A DNA stretch of 20,590 nucleotides from Candidatus Iainarchaeum sp. (GCA_018651445.1 JABIDZ010000021.1:1-20590), one strand, 5' to 3'. Numbered from the stretch's first letter, positions 1 to 8,277 are shown. The notes: generated from the letters alone by a model not told the origin. Numbers and translations: made by a program.

Positions 1-2277
1 GATACTCCGCCACCATATATCAACAGTCCCGTACATATGGGTCACGCTAGCACTTACACTATCATGGATTTTATTGCTCGCTTCAGACGAATGCTAGGAC
101 AAGAAGTTTTGTTCCCACTCGGCCTTGATCAAAATGGTTTACCAATAGAAATTAGTGCAGAAAAAAAATACAATGTTGATTTTACAAAAATCTCTCGCGA
201 AGAAGCAATTGGTTATTGTAGAAGATTACTTGATGCAACAACTGCAGAAAGTATTGACTCTTTTTTTAAAAGTGGAATTGGATTTAGTTCTTGGAAAGAC
301 GGAGAAAACATTAGTGATATTTATCAAACAGATTCTCCCACTTACCGTGCATTAACACAAAGCACATTTATTGATCTTTGGAAAAAAGGTTTGATTTACG
401 AAGACAACAAAGTTGTTAATTGGGACCCTAAATTACAAACAACTGTTGCCGACGCAGAAATCGAGTACGAAGACCGACCAGGTTTTTTCCACGATATTGT
501 TTTCAAAGAAAAAGAAAGCGGAGAAGAAGTTATTATCGCAACAACAAGACCCGAACTACTTTGTACTTGCGGAATGGTTATTTACCATCCTGATGACGAT
601 CGATACAAACACTTAGAAGGAAAAACTTTAATCACACCTTATTTCAAAATCGAGGTCCCGGTTAAAGCACATCCAATTGCAGAAATAGATAAAGGAACCG
701 GAATCATGATGATGTGTTCTTACGGAGACCTAAATGATATTAGATTTTTTATCGAACAAAAAATCAAAGGAGCTGTTGCTATTAACGGAGACGGAACCTT
801 AAATGAAAACGCTGGTGACTTAGCGGGTTTAACAATTAAAGAAGGACGAGAAAAGATTGTTGAAGCGCTAGAGAAACAAGGTTTGTTAAAAGACAAAACA
901 CCTACGCAAGCACATAGAACTCCGATTAGCGAGCGAAGTGGCGCAGCAATTGAGTTCATCGAAATGAAAGAATTCTATTTGAAACAACTTGACTACAAAG
1001 ACAAGATGAAAGAAATTGCTAAAAAAATAAATATTTATTCGCCAAAATCAAGACAAATTCTACTCGATTGGATTGAAAGTGTTTCAATTGATTGGCCGAT
1101 TTCAAGAAGACGATATTATGCTACAGAAGTTCCTATGTGGAAATGTACTAAATGCAATGAATATGTTTTAGCAGAAAAAGGAAAGTACGTTCAACCATGG
1201 AAAGACAAGTACGAAGGAACATGTAAATGTGGTTCAACAGAATTTGTTGGAGAAGAAAGAGTATTTGATACTTGGTTTGATTCAAGCATTTCTCCATTAT
1301 ACATTCTTGGTTATGAACGAAACCCCGCGTTCTTTGCAAAACACAATGTTTGTTCGCTACGACCACAAGGAAAAGAAATTGTTCGAACTTGGTTGTATTA
1401 CACGTTATTGAAAGACTATTTGTTAACTGACAAAATAATTTTTGATGATGTTTGGATACACCACCATATCGTTGATGAAAAAGGATACAAATTTGCTAAG
1501 CGACGCGGAAACGGAATTGATCCTCACGACGTAATCAAAAGATTCGGTGCAGCTCCATTTAGACTTTGGTGTGCTCTTGAAGGAAACTTAGATAAAAGTG
1601 ATTTTAGGTGTTCTTTCCAAAGAATTGAGGGAACTGGAAAAGTTCTTGACAAATTTTGGAATGTAAGTAAATTCGTTTCAATGTTTGAATTAAACAAAGA
1701 TGAAAAAGATGTTGAATTAATGGAAATTGATAAATGGATTTTGAGCGAAGTTGATGCACTAGCAAAAGATGCGCAAGAAAAGTTTATGACATACGATTTC
1801 CACAATCCGGCCGTACGAATAATGAATTTTATAAAGGATGAATTTGCTTCAAATTACTTAGAAATTGTTAAACGCAGAGCATACAATAATGATGAAAACG
1901 TTAAATTCAGTGAGAAAGAAAGAAACGGAGCAGTACAAACTTTGAGAAACGTTCTAAAAACAATTTTAGAAATAACTTATCCTATTGAACCAGCAATGAA
2001 CTACTATATTTACAAAGAATTGTTTGGCAAAGAAATTCAAAAACAAGCTTGGCCTAAAAGCGGAAAAGAAGCTAGCGAAATTGTTAGCGAAGAACTAATG
2101 GAATTCAATTCAGCTATTTGGAAAGCTAAAAAAGATAACGAGCTTTCATTAAAAGACGGTGTGAAAAGTGTAATTGCTCCAAAATCACTCGCAAAAGCAG
2201 AAAAAGAACTAAAAGCAATGCACGGAATCGAAGAAATATCTTTTAGTGGAAAAGAAACTAAAGTTACTGTGAAATAA
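1..2277 (+). CDS. valS: Valyl-tRNA synthetase, archaeal type, 5'-truncated by window edge
   Basis: Class I aminoacyl-tRNA synthetase that charges tRNA-Val in the cytoplasm. The frame is open from base 1 (758 residues visible), and the ATG at 37 lies inside the HIGH signature (HMGH, visible residues 12-15, preceded by PPPY), so the true start lies upstream of the window. In order one sees the Rossmann start, the CP1 editing domain (TTRPE; GTGIMMMCSYGD), a zinc-ribbon-like pair (CTKC and CKCG, about residues 380-410), the VFDTWFDSSISPL block typical of archaeal ValRS, RPQGKEIVRTW, a KMSKS-equivalent loop KFAKR (bases 1489-1503), and a helical anticodon-binding domain. The KMSKS loop keeps both lysines but is otherwise unusual. 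The family assignment is secure; only the N-terminus is missing. Confidence 0.95.
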   Translation, partial: DTPPPYINSPVHMGHASTYTIMDFIARFRRMLGQEVLFPLGLDQNGLPIEISAEKKYNVDFTKISREEAIGYCRRLLDATTAESIDSFFKSGIGFSSWKDGENISDIYQTDSPTYRALTQSTFIDLWKKGLIYEDNKVVNWDPKLQTTVADAEIEYEDRPGFFHDIVFKEKESGEEVIIATTRPELLCTCGMVIYHPDDDRYKHLEGKTLITPYFKIEVPVKAHPIAEIDKGTGIMMMCSYGDLNDIRFFIEQKIKGAVAINGDGTLNENAGDLAGLTIKEGREKIVEALEKQGLLKDKTPTQAHRTPISERSGAAIEFIEMKEFYLKQLDYKDKMKEIAKKINIYSPKSRQILLDWIESVSIDWPISRRRYYATEVPMWKCTKCNEYVLAEKGKYVQPWKDKYEGTCKCGSTEFVGEERVFDTWFDSSISPLYILGYERNPAFFAKHNVCSLRPQGKEIVRTWLYYTLLKDYLLTDKIIFDDVWIHHHIVDEKGYKFAKRRGNGIDPHDVIKRFGAAPFRLWCALEGNLDKSDFRCSFQRIEGTGKVLDKFWNVSKFVSMFELNKDEKDVELMEIDKWILSEVDALAKDAQEKFMTYDFHNPAVRIMNFIKDEFASNYLEIVKRRAYNNDENVKFSEKERNGAVQTLRNVLKTILEITYPIEPAMNYYIYKELFGKEIQKQAWPKSGKEASEIVSEELMEFNSAIWKAKKDNELSLKDGVKSVIAPKSLAKAEKELKAMHGIEEISFSGKETKVTVK

Positions 2278-2290
2278 TCACGACAAAACA

Positions 2291-2299
2291 ATTAAATTT
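2291..2299 (+). promoter_or_regulatory. TATA box for the gene at 2321
   Basis: An ATTAAATTT element is centred 26 nt before the ATG at 2321, the spacing expected for a leaderless archaeal transcript. No Shine-Dalgarno site is visible before this ATG. Confidence 0.45.
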
Positions 2300-2320
2300 C
2301 TTCGAATCCATAACTATTAA

Positions 2321-2839
2321 ATGAAACGAAGAAAATTTTTGGCAAGCCTCGGTGCATTTACTGCGGCACTCGGAAAAGGGAGAAAAGCAAATGCATCAAG
2401 AACAAACTTGAAATTTGATCCTGATGCTAGACCGTTTACTGCTAAAGTGCGACGACCACCCATTCATAAATCTAAAAGACATAATTATCAAACAATCAAA
2501 AAAACAGTTACAGAACAAACTACTCAATTAGATGCGGGTGAACGAATAAAACGTAAAAGAGTACAAGAAAATATTTTACAAAGAATCCATAATTATGTCC
2601 CTATAACTTATTCATTGGAACGTGCAATACAAAAAGAACTAGTTTTCGAGTCAATAAAAACAAATGCAATTGATGCATTACATAATGCCTTTTCATCTGA
2701 ATCAAAAAGAGATATCGAAGCTGAAATAGACATGTTAATTTCACCCGTAGTTACATACCCGCTTGAGATTATAGATCGAGTTACAGAACACATGACACAT
2801 AAATTTAGCACGAAATATGCCAAAATCGAAAGAAAGTAA
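2321..2839 (+). CDS. Hypothetical basic protein with Tat-like N-terminus
   Basis: 172 residues, not recognised. The N-terminus MKRRKFLASLG matches the twin-arginine core (RRxFL), is followed by a short hydrophobic stretch (about residues 7-18) and then a basic ANA-S site (about residues 24-27) that could be a signal-peptidase cleavage point. The rest is polar and basic with a predicted helical C-terminal half (about residues 85-165) and no cysteines or obvious catalytic motif. It sits 43 bases after valS and 38 bases before a secreted-protein gene, on the same strand, apparently with its own promoter. Export is an inference from the N-terminus alone; the hydrophobic stretch is short, so a cytoplasmic nucleic-acid-binding protein is the main alternative. 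Confidence 0.6.
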   Translation: MKRRKFLASLGAFTAALGKGRKANASRTNLKFDPDARPFTAKVRRPPIHKSKRHNYQTIKKTVTEQTTQLDAGERIKRKRVQENILQRIHNYVPITYSLERAIQKELVFESIKTNAIDALHNAFSSESKRDIEAEIDMLISPVVTYPLEIIDRVTEHMTHKFSTKYAKIERK

Positions 2840-2840
2840 G

Positions 2841-2851
2841 CTTTAATAATT
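2841..2851 (+). promoter_or_regulatory. TATA box for the surface-protein pair
   Basis: CTTTAATAATT is centred about 32 nt before the ATG at 2878. It would place the transcript start about 6 nt before the start codon, in the short pyrimidine-rich gap after the preceding gene. Confidence 0.45.
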
Positions 2852-2877
2852 CCTTTTCCTTTTCTTTTACAGATAGA

Positions 2878-4188
2878 ATGAAGAAAATACTCGCATTATT
2901 AATGGTGTTACTTTTTATTGGAAGTACACTAGCAATTTCTCCTAACGAAGCTACGTCTTTTGTTTCTACAACAAACAATTATTTATTAGACGGAGAGAAT
3001 GCACGCGTTTTACAACCCACTGTAATGGTGTCTTACAAAGGAAGCGATTATTGGATTGTTACAGGAGTTAGCGGAGACGCAACAAGTATTTATTTACCAA
3101 TTAATAATGACAAAAAAGAATTGGCAAACAAAGCGATAGAAGTTCGAGAACTCATAAAAACAAGTATTATTTTGAGTAGAACTTATTCTTTAAAATCACA
3201 GTACTCTGTTGGAGACTGGCCTTTTTCTCATCCGATAAAAACTAGTTTTTATGATTTAGAAAATGCATTCAATAATCTTTCTCCAAGCGTAACATCTATT
3301 TCAACTGCGCTTGCAACAATTGATGGCGCGGATGCATTAGAACTAAAAGCAACACAAGTAAAAAATCTGTTAGAAGAAATCCGTGTTGAAAGTAAAAATG
3401 TAGCAGATAGTATTTCTGACGGAATAGAATTTGAGAAAAACTATTTTACTAATCCAGATACAAACGCAACTATGTTATATGAAACAAGGTTTGATGATTA
3501 TTTTGAAGGAATCGATAATTACAAAGTTAAATACAATGAATTGAAATCAAAGATTGATGTTCTAAAACAAGATATTGCTGCATTCGAAGGAATCGAAAAT
3601 AATCAAAAAGAATTTTATATCAAAGTTCTTCAAATGCCTCCTGAAACAATTACTTTGAATTCTCTTTTCACACGAACAGAACAAACAAAAACATTAATCG
3701 AAGAAATTTTTAATTCAAGTAAGAACATTGAAAACTTGGTATTGAATCTTGGAACACGAGTTAGTCGAAATGAAGCTTGGCAAATACTATATGCTAGCGA
3801 CGATGAAATCGCAACTATCAACTCTAATTTTAGTTCTCTTTCTGATGCCGCAGAAGCTATTCTTAAAGAAGACAATGTAGATTATTGGAAAGACCAAGAC
3901 AGCGTTGATGCATTAAAAATTAATTGGAATCAAGCAAAAACAAAATACAATAATTCGATTTATGAAAAAGCAATTAGTTTTGGAACAGATGCAAAGAAAA
4001 ATGCTAAAGCTATTCTTCGCGCTGGCGCACAAGAACCAGTAGTTGATTCTGGTGAATTAATAACACAGATAATAATTGTTTTGGTTGTAGTATTAATAGC
4101 AATATTTGTAATTGAAAAATTCATATTACATAAAAAGAATAAGGACCAAATGGAATTTGAAGATGATGAAAATGAAGAAGATTACTAG
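2878..4188 (+). CDS. Secreted, C-terminally membrane-anchored helical protein, unknown function
   Basis: 436 residues. It has a clear Sec signal peptide (MKK followed by a hydrophobic run, cleavage likely after about residue 19), a long mainly helical, Asn/Ser/Glu-rich extracellular region (about 25-390) with coiled-coil-like stretches, one transmembrane helix (about 395-416, rich in Ile and Val) and a very acidic cytoplasmic tail ending EDDENEEDY. This is the topology of a type I cell-surface protein. No enzymatic motif is recognised. Its 3' end overlaps the next gene by 17 bases, so the two products are probably made together and may act as partners. A structural or adhesive envelope role is inference only. 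Confidence 0.75.
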   Translation: MKKILALLMVLLFIGSTLAISPNEATSFVSTTNNYLLDGENARVLQPTVMVSYKGSDYWIVTGVSGDATSIYLPINNDKKELANKAIEVRELIKTSIILSRTYSLKSQYSVGDWPFSHPIKTSFYDLENAFNNLSPSVTSISTALATIDGADALELKATQVKNLLEEIRVESKNVADSISDGIEFEKNYFTNPDTNATMLYETRFDDYFEGIDNYKVKYNELKSKIDVLKQDIAAFEGIENNQKEFYIKVLQMPPETITLNSLFTRTEQTKTLIEEIFNSSKNIENLVLNLGTRVSRNEAWQILYASDDEIATINSNFSSLSDAAEAILKEDNVDYWKDQDSVDALKINWNQAKTKYNNSIYEKAISFGTDAKKNAKAILRAGAQEPVVDSGELITQIIIVLVVVLIAIFVIEKFILHKKNKDQMEFEDDENEEDY

Positions 4189-5008
4189 TTTATTTTTTTT
4201 GATAACACTTATGCTGTTAATCGGGATGGTTAGCGCACAAGTACTAGTAAATACGTCTGTTGATAAAACAGAATTATCTAGTAACGAAGTAGCTTATTTG
4301 ACAATACAAATTCGAAATGAAACAGACGCTGACTTAGAAAATTATTTATTGCGACTTGAGACTAGTAAGAGTTTGATCTTTTTAGAGAATCAAGATAATT
4401 ACTTGTTGACCGAAGTCGATGTTATTCGTTCAGGAATGAGTAGAGAAATAAAAGTTCGTTTCAAAGCGGTTGATACTAGCGAAGAAACTGGCGAGTTATT
4501 TGTTTATTATGGAACTGAGCACGAATTCGTTGCAGGAACTTTTGTTAAGACAATACAATTACCTGTTGGCGTAAGTACGAGTGCACTTAAGAAGAACACT
4601 AAACAAGGAGAAGCTGTTTATGTGGATTTTGAAATGCACAATTATTCTGGAAAGGATTTACAAAACGTTGGTGTTTCGGTTTTGGCGCAACAAAACTTTA
4701 CTATTGTAACTCCTGAAGCAATTCTACAAGTTATGCCTGATGGGAATAGATTTGTTAGAACTTTTGAAGTTCTCGCACCACTCGAAGCAGAAGGAGAACA
4801 CAATATCATTTTGACTTATGGCTTTTTTGATGAGACCGGAGCACATTATTTCGAAGAAAACTTTGTTGTTTCATTTGAAAAAGAAAATAACTTGTTACTC
4901 GCAGGAATCGGGATCATTATTCTTATTGCTGCAGTATTGATTTATGTTAGCAAATCAAAAAGACCTGCTAGCGAAACAGGAAAAGATGTAAAAGGTACTG
5001 GCGAATAA
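4172..5008 (+). CDS. Type I membrane protein with two Ig-like/CARDB-like beta domains
   Basis: 278 residues from the ATG at 4172. This start is chosen because it begins a clean signal peptide (MKKITSL, hydrophobic core, cleavage near SAQ about residue 22); the longer in-frame ORF from 4112 would put a basic extension before it. Two extracellular beta-sandwich-like repeats follow (about 25-130 and 135-235), with the alternating hydrophobic pattern and tlxxxNxxxxdlxn-type strands seen in CARDB/NEW3-like domains. A single transmembrane helix (about 241-259) and a short basic tail end the protein. It overlaps the previous gene by 17 bases and ends 5 bases before a convergent gene. The domain assignment is by pattern, not search. 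Confidence 0.75.
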   Translation: MKKITSLFFLITLMLLIGMVSAQVLVNTSVDKTELSSNEVAYLTIQIRNETDADLENYLLRLETSKSLIFLENQDNYLLTEVDVIRSGMSREIKVRFKAVDTSEETGELFVYYGTEHEFVAGTFVKTIQLPVGVSTSALKKNTKQGEAVYVDFEMHNYSGKDLQNVGVSVLAQQNFTIVTPEAILQVMPDGNRFVRTFEVLAPLEAEGEHNIILTYGFFDETGAHYFEENFVVSFEKENNLLLAGIGIIILIAAVLIYVSKSKRPASETGKDVKGTGE

Positions 5009-5013
5009 TAAAA

Positions 5014-5523
5014 CTAACTTCTTTTTAACTCATAATAAAAATCAATAACTTTTTCTTTTGTTATTAAGTGTGTCGCTTCTTTTTCATCATATTTGGTAAA
5101 ACCATTCTTTTCCAAGACTTTTGAAGATGCAGGATTATTCGAATACGCAATCGCGTACAATCGATTGATATCAAATTCTTCAAAAAATCTTTCAACAAAC
5201 AACTTTACCGCTTCAGTTACATAACCTTTGCCCCAATAATCTTTCCCAATCCAATAACCAAATTCAACTTCTGATTTTTTGTAATCAATCCCTTTAGTTC
5301 CAACAACCCCAATAATCTCTCCATCAACTACAATTTCAAAAACTAGATCTTTTTTGTTTTTGATATCTTCACACATTATTTTTACAAACGCTATTTCTTT
5401 TTCAAGCGTTAATGTTTCAAAAGTAACATGCGGATTACCTAAACCAAATAATACCTTTTTGTCTTTAATCAATTCAAGTAATCGTTTAGCATCTTCTACT
5501 TTTAATTCTCTTAATTCGATCAT
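5014..5523 (-). CDS. GNAT N-acetyltransferase, RimJ/RimL-like
   Basis: 169 residues, a full-length single-domain GNAT fold that transfers acetyl from acetyl-CoA to an amine. Visible family signatures are the N-terminal IELRELKVEDAKRLLEL, the acetyl-CoA loop region GYWIGKDYWGKGYVTEAV (about residues 89-106), and the C-terminal NNPASSKVLEKNGF typical of the RimJ/RimL branch. The substrate is not predictable; ribosomal protein N-termini and small-molecule amines are both possible. It follows the TGS GTPase by 7 bases, and its Shine-Dalgarno site GTGAT (5527-5531) overlaps that gene's TAG stop, so the two are probably translationally linked. Confidence 0.9.
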   Translation of the reverse strand: MIELRELKVEDAKRLLELIKDKKVLFGLGNPHVTFETLTLEKEIAFVKIMCEDIKNKKDLVFEIVVDGEIIGVVGTKGIDYKKSEVEFGYWIGKDYWGKGYVTEAVKLFVERFFEEFDINRLYAIAYSNNPASSKVLEKNGFTKYDEKEATHLITKEKVIDFYYELKRS

Positions 5524-5530
5524 TTTATCA

Positions 5531-6607
5531 CTAAATATTTATTTCTACAACGTCTTTGTTATGCAATTCGTATTCTGGACCTACGCGTTGTCCAGGGAAC
5601 TTTGTTGAACCCCAAACTTTTGCATTCTTTAGTTTTTTTGCAAAGTCTTTGTGTAAGTGCGTAGCAAGATCAAATAGAGTCGAACCTTTTGGCAGAGACA
5701 TCGGTTCTTTTAGCTCAACTTCTTTACCTGGTTTTTTTGTGTACACAAGAATCTTTCCAATTAAGAGGAAAATTTGGTCGCGTAGATCAATCAATGAGTG
5801 ATCCGTAACGGTTCGTGTGTTTAGAAACATTGTTGGCTTGTACACGATGCTGTTGTCTAGCGCTTCGCTAACTTCCCCTAACGATTTTATTGGACCAGAA
5901 ACAATTACATTTGAATTCGCGTAACTACTTGATTTTAGGTAACCTATTAACTGATCTTTTGGAAAGTTTAGATATTCTTTTCCAGATATTTGTATTCCTC
6001 GAAAAGAAGAAACTTTTACTTTTATTGGAGGCTTTGTTTTATTCAAATAAATTTTTGAGTCTTCTAGTTCTTTTACAATTATTTTTTGATCATCGCTTTT
6101 TCCAACAATAATGATTGCATCTGCATTCCTAATTAATGAAATAATTTCTCGCCCATTTGATTTTCCTTTTGACGACCCCTCTATTAGCGCCGGTAATTCA
6201 ACCATTTGTATTAACGCACCTTCATAATGAATCATTCCTGGTTCTGGTTTATAGGTTGCGAAACCATAATCCGTTACTTCTGCGATTTCTTTTCCAACTA
6301 GTTTGTTTAATAACCAACTCTTTCCAGTATTTGGTAAACCAACTATTACTACTTGTCCAACTCCATCTTTTTTAACATACATTGTTGGAGCGCTACCTTT
6401 TTTTGAAGTACTTGTTTTTGCGCGCTCAAGCTTTGATTTTAGAGTAGAAATTTTTCTATTAACCTCGGCTCGCAGGTTTTCTGCGCCCTTATGTCCTGGC
6501 GCAGTAGACTTCATTTCTTGTAAAGCAACTAGCTTATCTTCATCAGTCTCAGCCGCGTAAAACTTTTTCTGAGCTGCAGCAAATTCTAAAGAAACATTTG
6601 ATGGCAT
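5531..6607 (-). CDS. DRG/Obg-like P-loop protein with C-terminal TGS domain, divergent G3 and G4
   Basis: 358 residues, aligned by eye with the archaeal DRG-type (Rbg) GTPases that associate with ribosomes and translation factors. An N-terminal helical region (1-70) precedes the G domain: P-loop GLPNTGKS (90-97), switch I FATYKPEPGM (around T118), and TGS domain at about 285-358 ending with KFPGQRVG and KDVVEINI. Two canonical sites are altered: the G3 DLPG is ELPA (137-140) and the G4 NKxD position appears as NTRT (263-266). The start has GTGAT 3 nt before ATG. GTTTATAATT (6636-6645) is a likely TATA box. Nucleotide specificity is therefore uncertain, although the fold is clear. Confidence 0.88.
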   Translation of the reverse strand: MPSNVSLEFAAAQKKFYAAETDEDKLVALQEMKSTAPGHKGAENLRAEVNRKISTLKSKLERAKTSTSKKGSAPTMYVKKDGVGQVVIVGLPNTGKSWLLNKLVGKEIAEVTDYGFATYKPEPGMIHYEGALIQMVELPALIEGSSKGKSNGREIISLIRNADAIIIVGKSDDQKIIVKELEDSKIYLNKTKPPIKVKVSSFRGIQISGKEYLNFPKDQLIGYLKSSSYANSNVIVSGPIKSLGEVSEALDNSIVYKPTMFLNTRTVTDHSLIDLRDQIFLLIGKILVYTKKPGKEVELKEPMSLPKGSTLFDLATHLHKDFAKKLKNAKVWGSTKFPGQRVGPEYELHNKDVVEINI

Positions 6608-6635
6608 TATATCACAAATAAAAAGGATAAAAAAG

Positions 6636-6645
6636 AATTATAAAC
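6636..6645 (-). promoter_or_regulatory. TATA box for TGS GTPase-GNAT unit
   Basis: Read on the minus strand this is GTTTATAATT in the 51-base gap after the upstream gene. It would give a short leader that still contains the GTGAT Shine-Dalgarno site at 6611-6615. Confidence 0.4.
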
Positions 6646-6658
6646 GTTGATTTTGATA

Positions 6659-7045
6659 TTAGAAATGCCCGCCGGCAACAGCATCTCGTAATACTTGATC
6701 CGCTAAGTCAACCAACTTTCGCGAGACCCCATCAACTTTTTCATGTTCAGATAAAGTTGCACGCGTATTAGCCCCGACATTTAAACGAATTCGCCGATTA
6801 CCAATTTCTACAACTACTTCAAAATCTACCCCACCATATCGCGGCGCATGCACACCCACCTTCACTTTTTCAGCGGATGCTTCAATTAAGTGTCTACGCA
6901 ACTCGTTTTTGACCCGTGTTCTAAACCGTTTTGTCAATACATTTTGTACAGCTTGGTGCCTTTCAGCCGTAATAGCCATCTTTCCGCGCGAATGCATCCC
7001 TGCATTAACTCGTCCTCGATTTCCACCATGGAATCTTCCTTTCAT
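6659..7045 (-). CDS. Small basic protein of unknown function, GC-richer than neighbours
   Basis: 128 residues, not recognised. The N-terminus is Arg/Gly/His-rich (MKGRFHGGNRGRVNAG), followed by an Arg-rich helix (about 25-60), a central beta-like stretch VDFEVVVEIGNRRIRLNVG (about 74-92) and a C-terminal helix. It is strongly basic without cysteines, compatible with RNA or ribosome binding, and it lies between a release-factor-type methyltransferase and a DRG-like GTPase, so a translation role is plausible but unproven. The coding region is about 46 percent G+C (counted over 6661-7020) against roughly a third in flanking DNA; part of this follows from Arg/Gly/Ala/Val content. A TATA box 27 nt upstream supports the start. 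Confidence 0.7.
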   Translation of the reverse strand: MKGRFHGGNRGRVNAGMHSRGKMAITAERHQAVQNVLTKRFRTRVKNELRRHLIEASAEKVKVGVHAPRYGGVDFEVVVEIGNRRIRLNVGANTRATLSEHEKVDGVSRKLVDLADQVLRDAVAGGHF

Positions 7046-7067
7046 AGTAAAATAAGATTCTTTTCTC

Positions 7068-7077
7068 CTTAATAAAG
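7068..7077 (-). promoter_or_regulatory. TATA box for the basic-protein gene
   Basis: CTTTATTAAG on the minus strand is centred about 27 nt before the ATG at 7045, giving a leaderless start. The nearby AAGGAG is 19 nt from the ATG, too far to act as its ribosome binding site. Confidence 0.5.
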
Positions 7078-7092
7078 ATTATCTTAGAAAAA

Positions 7093-7647
7093 CTAGTTTT
7101 TCACTGCTTTTAACACAAATAATTCTTCGAAAAAGATTTTCTTTTGTGCAACAATTTCTACGTTCATTCCTTTCGCTTCTAGGATTGAAGTTACTTCTTT
7201 TTCGTCATTTAGAGAAGACACCAATAGGAACAGAATTCCTTTCTTCGCAAGATACTCGTAAAACTCTGCAAGGAAAATATCTATTATTTCTCGGCCTTTT
7301 TTCCCACCATCAAGATCCTTCCATTTTATTTTGTCACTTGGAACATATGGTGGATTAAACGCGATGAAATCAAATCGCTCAGTTACATCTTTTCGAACAA
7401 AATCAAATAGATCACCTTGGAAAAAAGTTATTTTATCAGCAATATCTTTGTTGTTTTCCATCGCAGTTTTAATCGCATCCGGATTTAGATCTACCGCAGT
7501 AACTTTTTTTGCACCGGCTTTTGCCATTGCTTTTGTTTGTATTCCGCCACCAGTACCCAGATCCAAACAGTTTCGTCCTCGCAGGTTCTCAACTAAAATA
7601 GCATCTTGCAATAAAAAAGAATCTTCTTGTGGTTCATAAACTTCCAT
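7093..7647 (-). CDS. HemK2/Mtq2-like protein-(glutamine) methyltransferase
   Basis: 184 residues, a compact Rossmann-fold SAM-dependent methyltransferase without the N-terminal helical domain of bacterial PrmC, which matches the archaeal/eukaryal HemK2/Mtq2 form. It opens with VYEPQEDSFLL, carries motif I LDLGTGGGIQT (28-38), the acidic motif VDLNP (52-56) and the diagnostic NPPY (98-101). Family knowledge says these enzymes methylate the glutamine of the GGQ loop in class I release factors (aRF1). It starts 18 bases after the PLD gene, with a near-consensus GGCGAT placed 3 nt before ATG, so it is probably co-transcribed with it. The exact substrate is inferred. Confidence 0.88.
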   Translation of the reverse strand: MEVYEPQEDSFLLQDAILVENLRGRNCLDLGTGGGIQTKAMAKAGAKKVTAVDLNPDAIKTAMENNKDIADKITFFQGDLFDFVRKDVTERFDFIAFNPPYVPSDKIKWKDLDGGKKGREIIDIFLAEFYEYLAKKGILFLLVSSLNDEKEVTSILEAKGMNVEIVAQKKIFFEELFVLKAVKN

Positions 7648-7665
7648 GCAATCGCCTACTAACCA

Positions 7666-8277
7666 CTATTGTGCTTTTGCTTGTTCTAAGATTTCATTAA
7701 ACTCATTTGTATATGCTTGTGCTAATGCATCATCTAAAACAAGCATTAGGTTTTCATCGTTTCTTGTGTCAGCATTTTGAGAATAATTAAATGAACCAGT
7801 TAAAATCTTTTTTCCATCGATTACAATGAACTTGTTGTGCATTGCACCACTTCCTTTTCGTATAGCAACTTCAATTCCTTCTTCTATTAATCTTTCATCT
7901 TCACTATACTGATTTGAACTCTGCAAATAATCAAAAACTATGCGCACAGTTACTCCGCGAGCCTTTGCGTTTACAATCGCATCTGAGATTTCTGTATGCG
8001 TAAACGAATAAATTGCGAGGTCTATCGACTCTTCAGCAGAATTAATTTGTTCAATCAGTTTTTCTGAACAATTATCTTCTGGACAGAAAAACACTTGTAG
8101 TTCTTCGCTTGGAGTTAGCGCACCAAGCGCTGAATCAAATGTATCAAGATTTATTTCTCCTTCTCCAAAAGAATATAATCCTAAAAAAGAATCGTGCTTT
8201 ACATAGTCAACTATTCCTATTGACATTACACAAACGATAATTAAAAAAATCCAACCGCTCTTTGTTACAAAACCCAT
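7666..8277 (-). CDS. Membrane-anchored PLD-family nuclease with a single HKD motif
   Basis: 203 residues. An N-terminal uncleaved helix (about 8-24) is followed by a phospholipase D-like domain with one HKD motif: H147, K149, D154 and then GSFN (161-164). A single HKD motif and this length match the Nuc/Zucchini-type subgroup, which works as a dimer on nucleic acids or phospholipids. The upstream part contains AEESIDLAIYSFTHTEI, typical of the family. The helix suggests the catalytic domain is attached to the membrane, probably facing outward, which fits uptake or degradation of external DNA, but orientation is not established. It is divergent from the tatD-like gene. Confidence 0.88.
   Translation of the reverse strand: MGFVTKSGWIFLIIVCVMSIGIVDYVKHDSFLGLYSFGEGEINLDTFDSALGALTPSEELQVFFCPEDNCSEKLIEQINSAEESIDLAIYSFTHTEISDAIVNAKARGVTVRIVFDYLQSSNQYSEDERLIEEGIEVAIRKGSGAMHNKFIVIDGKKILTGSFNYSQNADTRNDENLMLVLDDALAQAYTNEFNEILEQAKAQ

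Noticed and set aside
37..60. ATG at 37 as the valS start.
   Set aside because: It falls within the HIGH motif, and the reading frame with family residues continues to base 1.
6659..7045. Ribosomal protein S8e or another known ribosomal protein.
   Set aside because: Size and charge fit, but the characteristic S8e N-terminus and other ribosomal signatures are not present.
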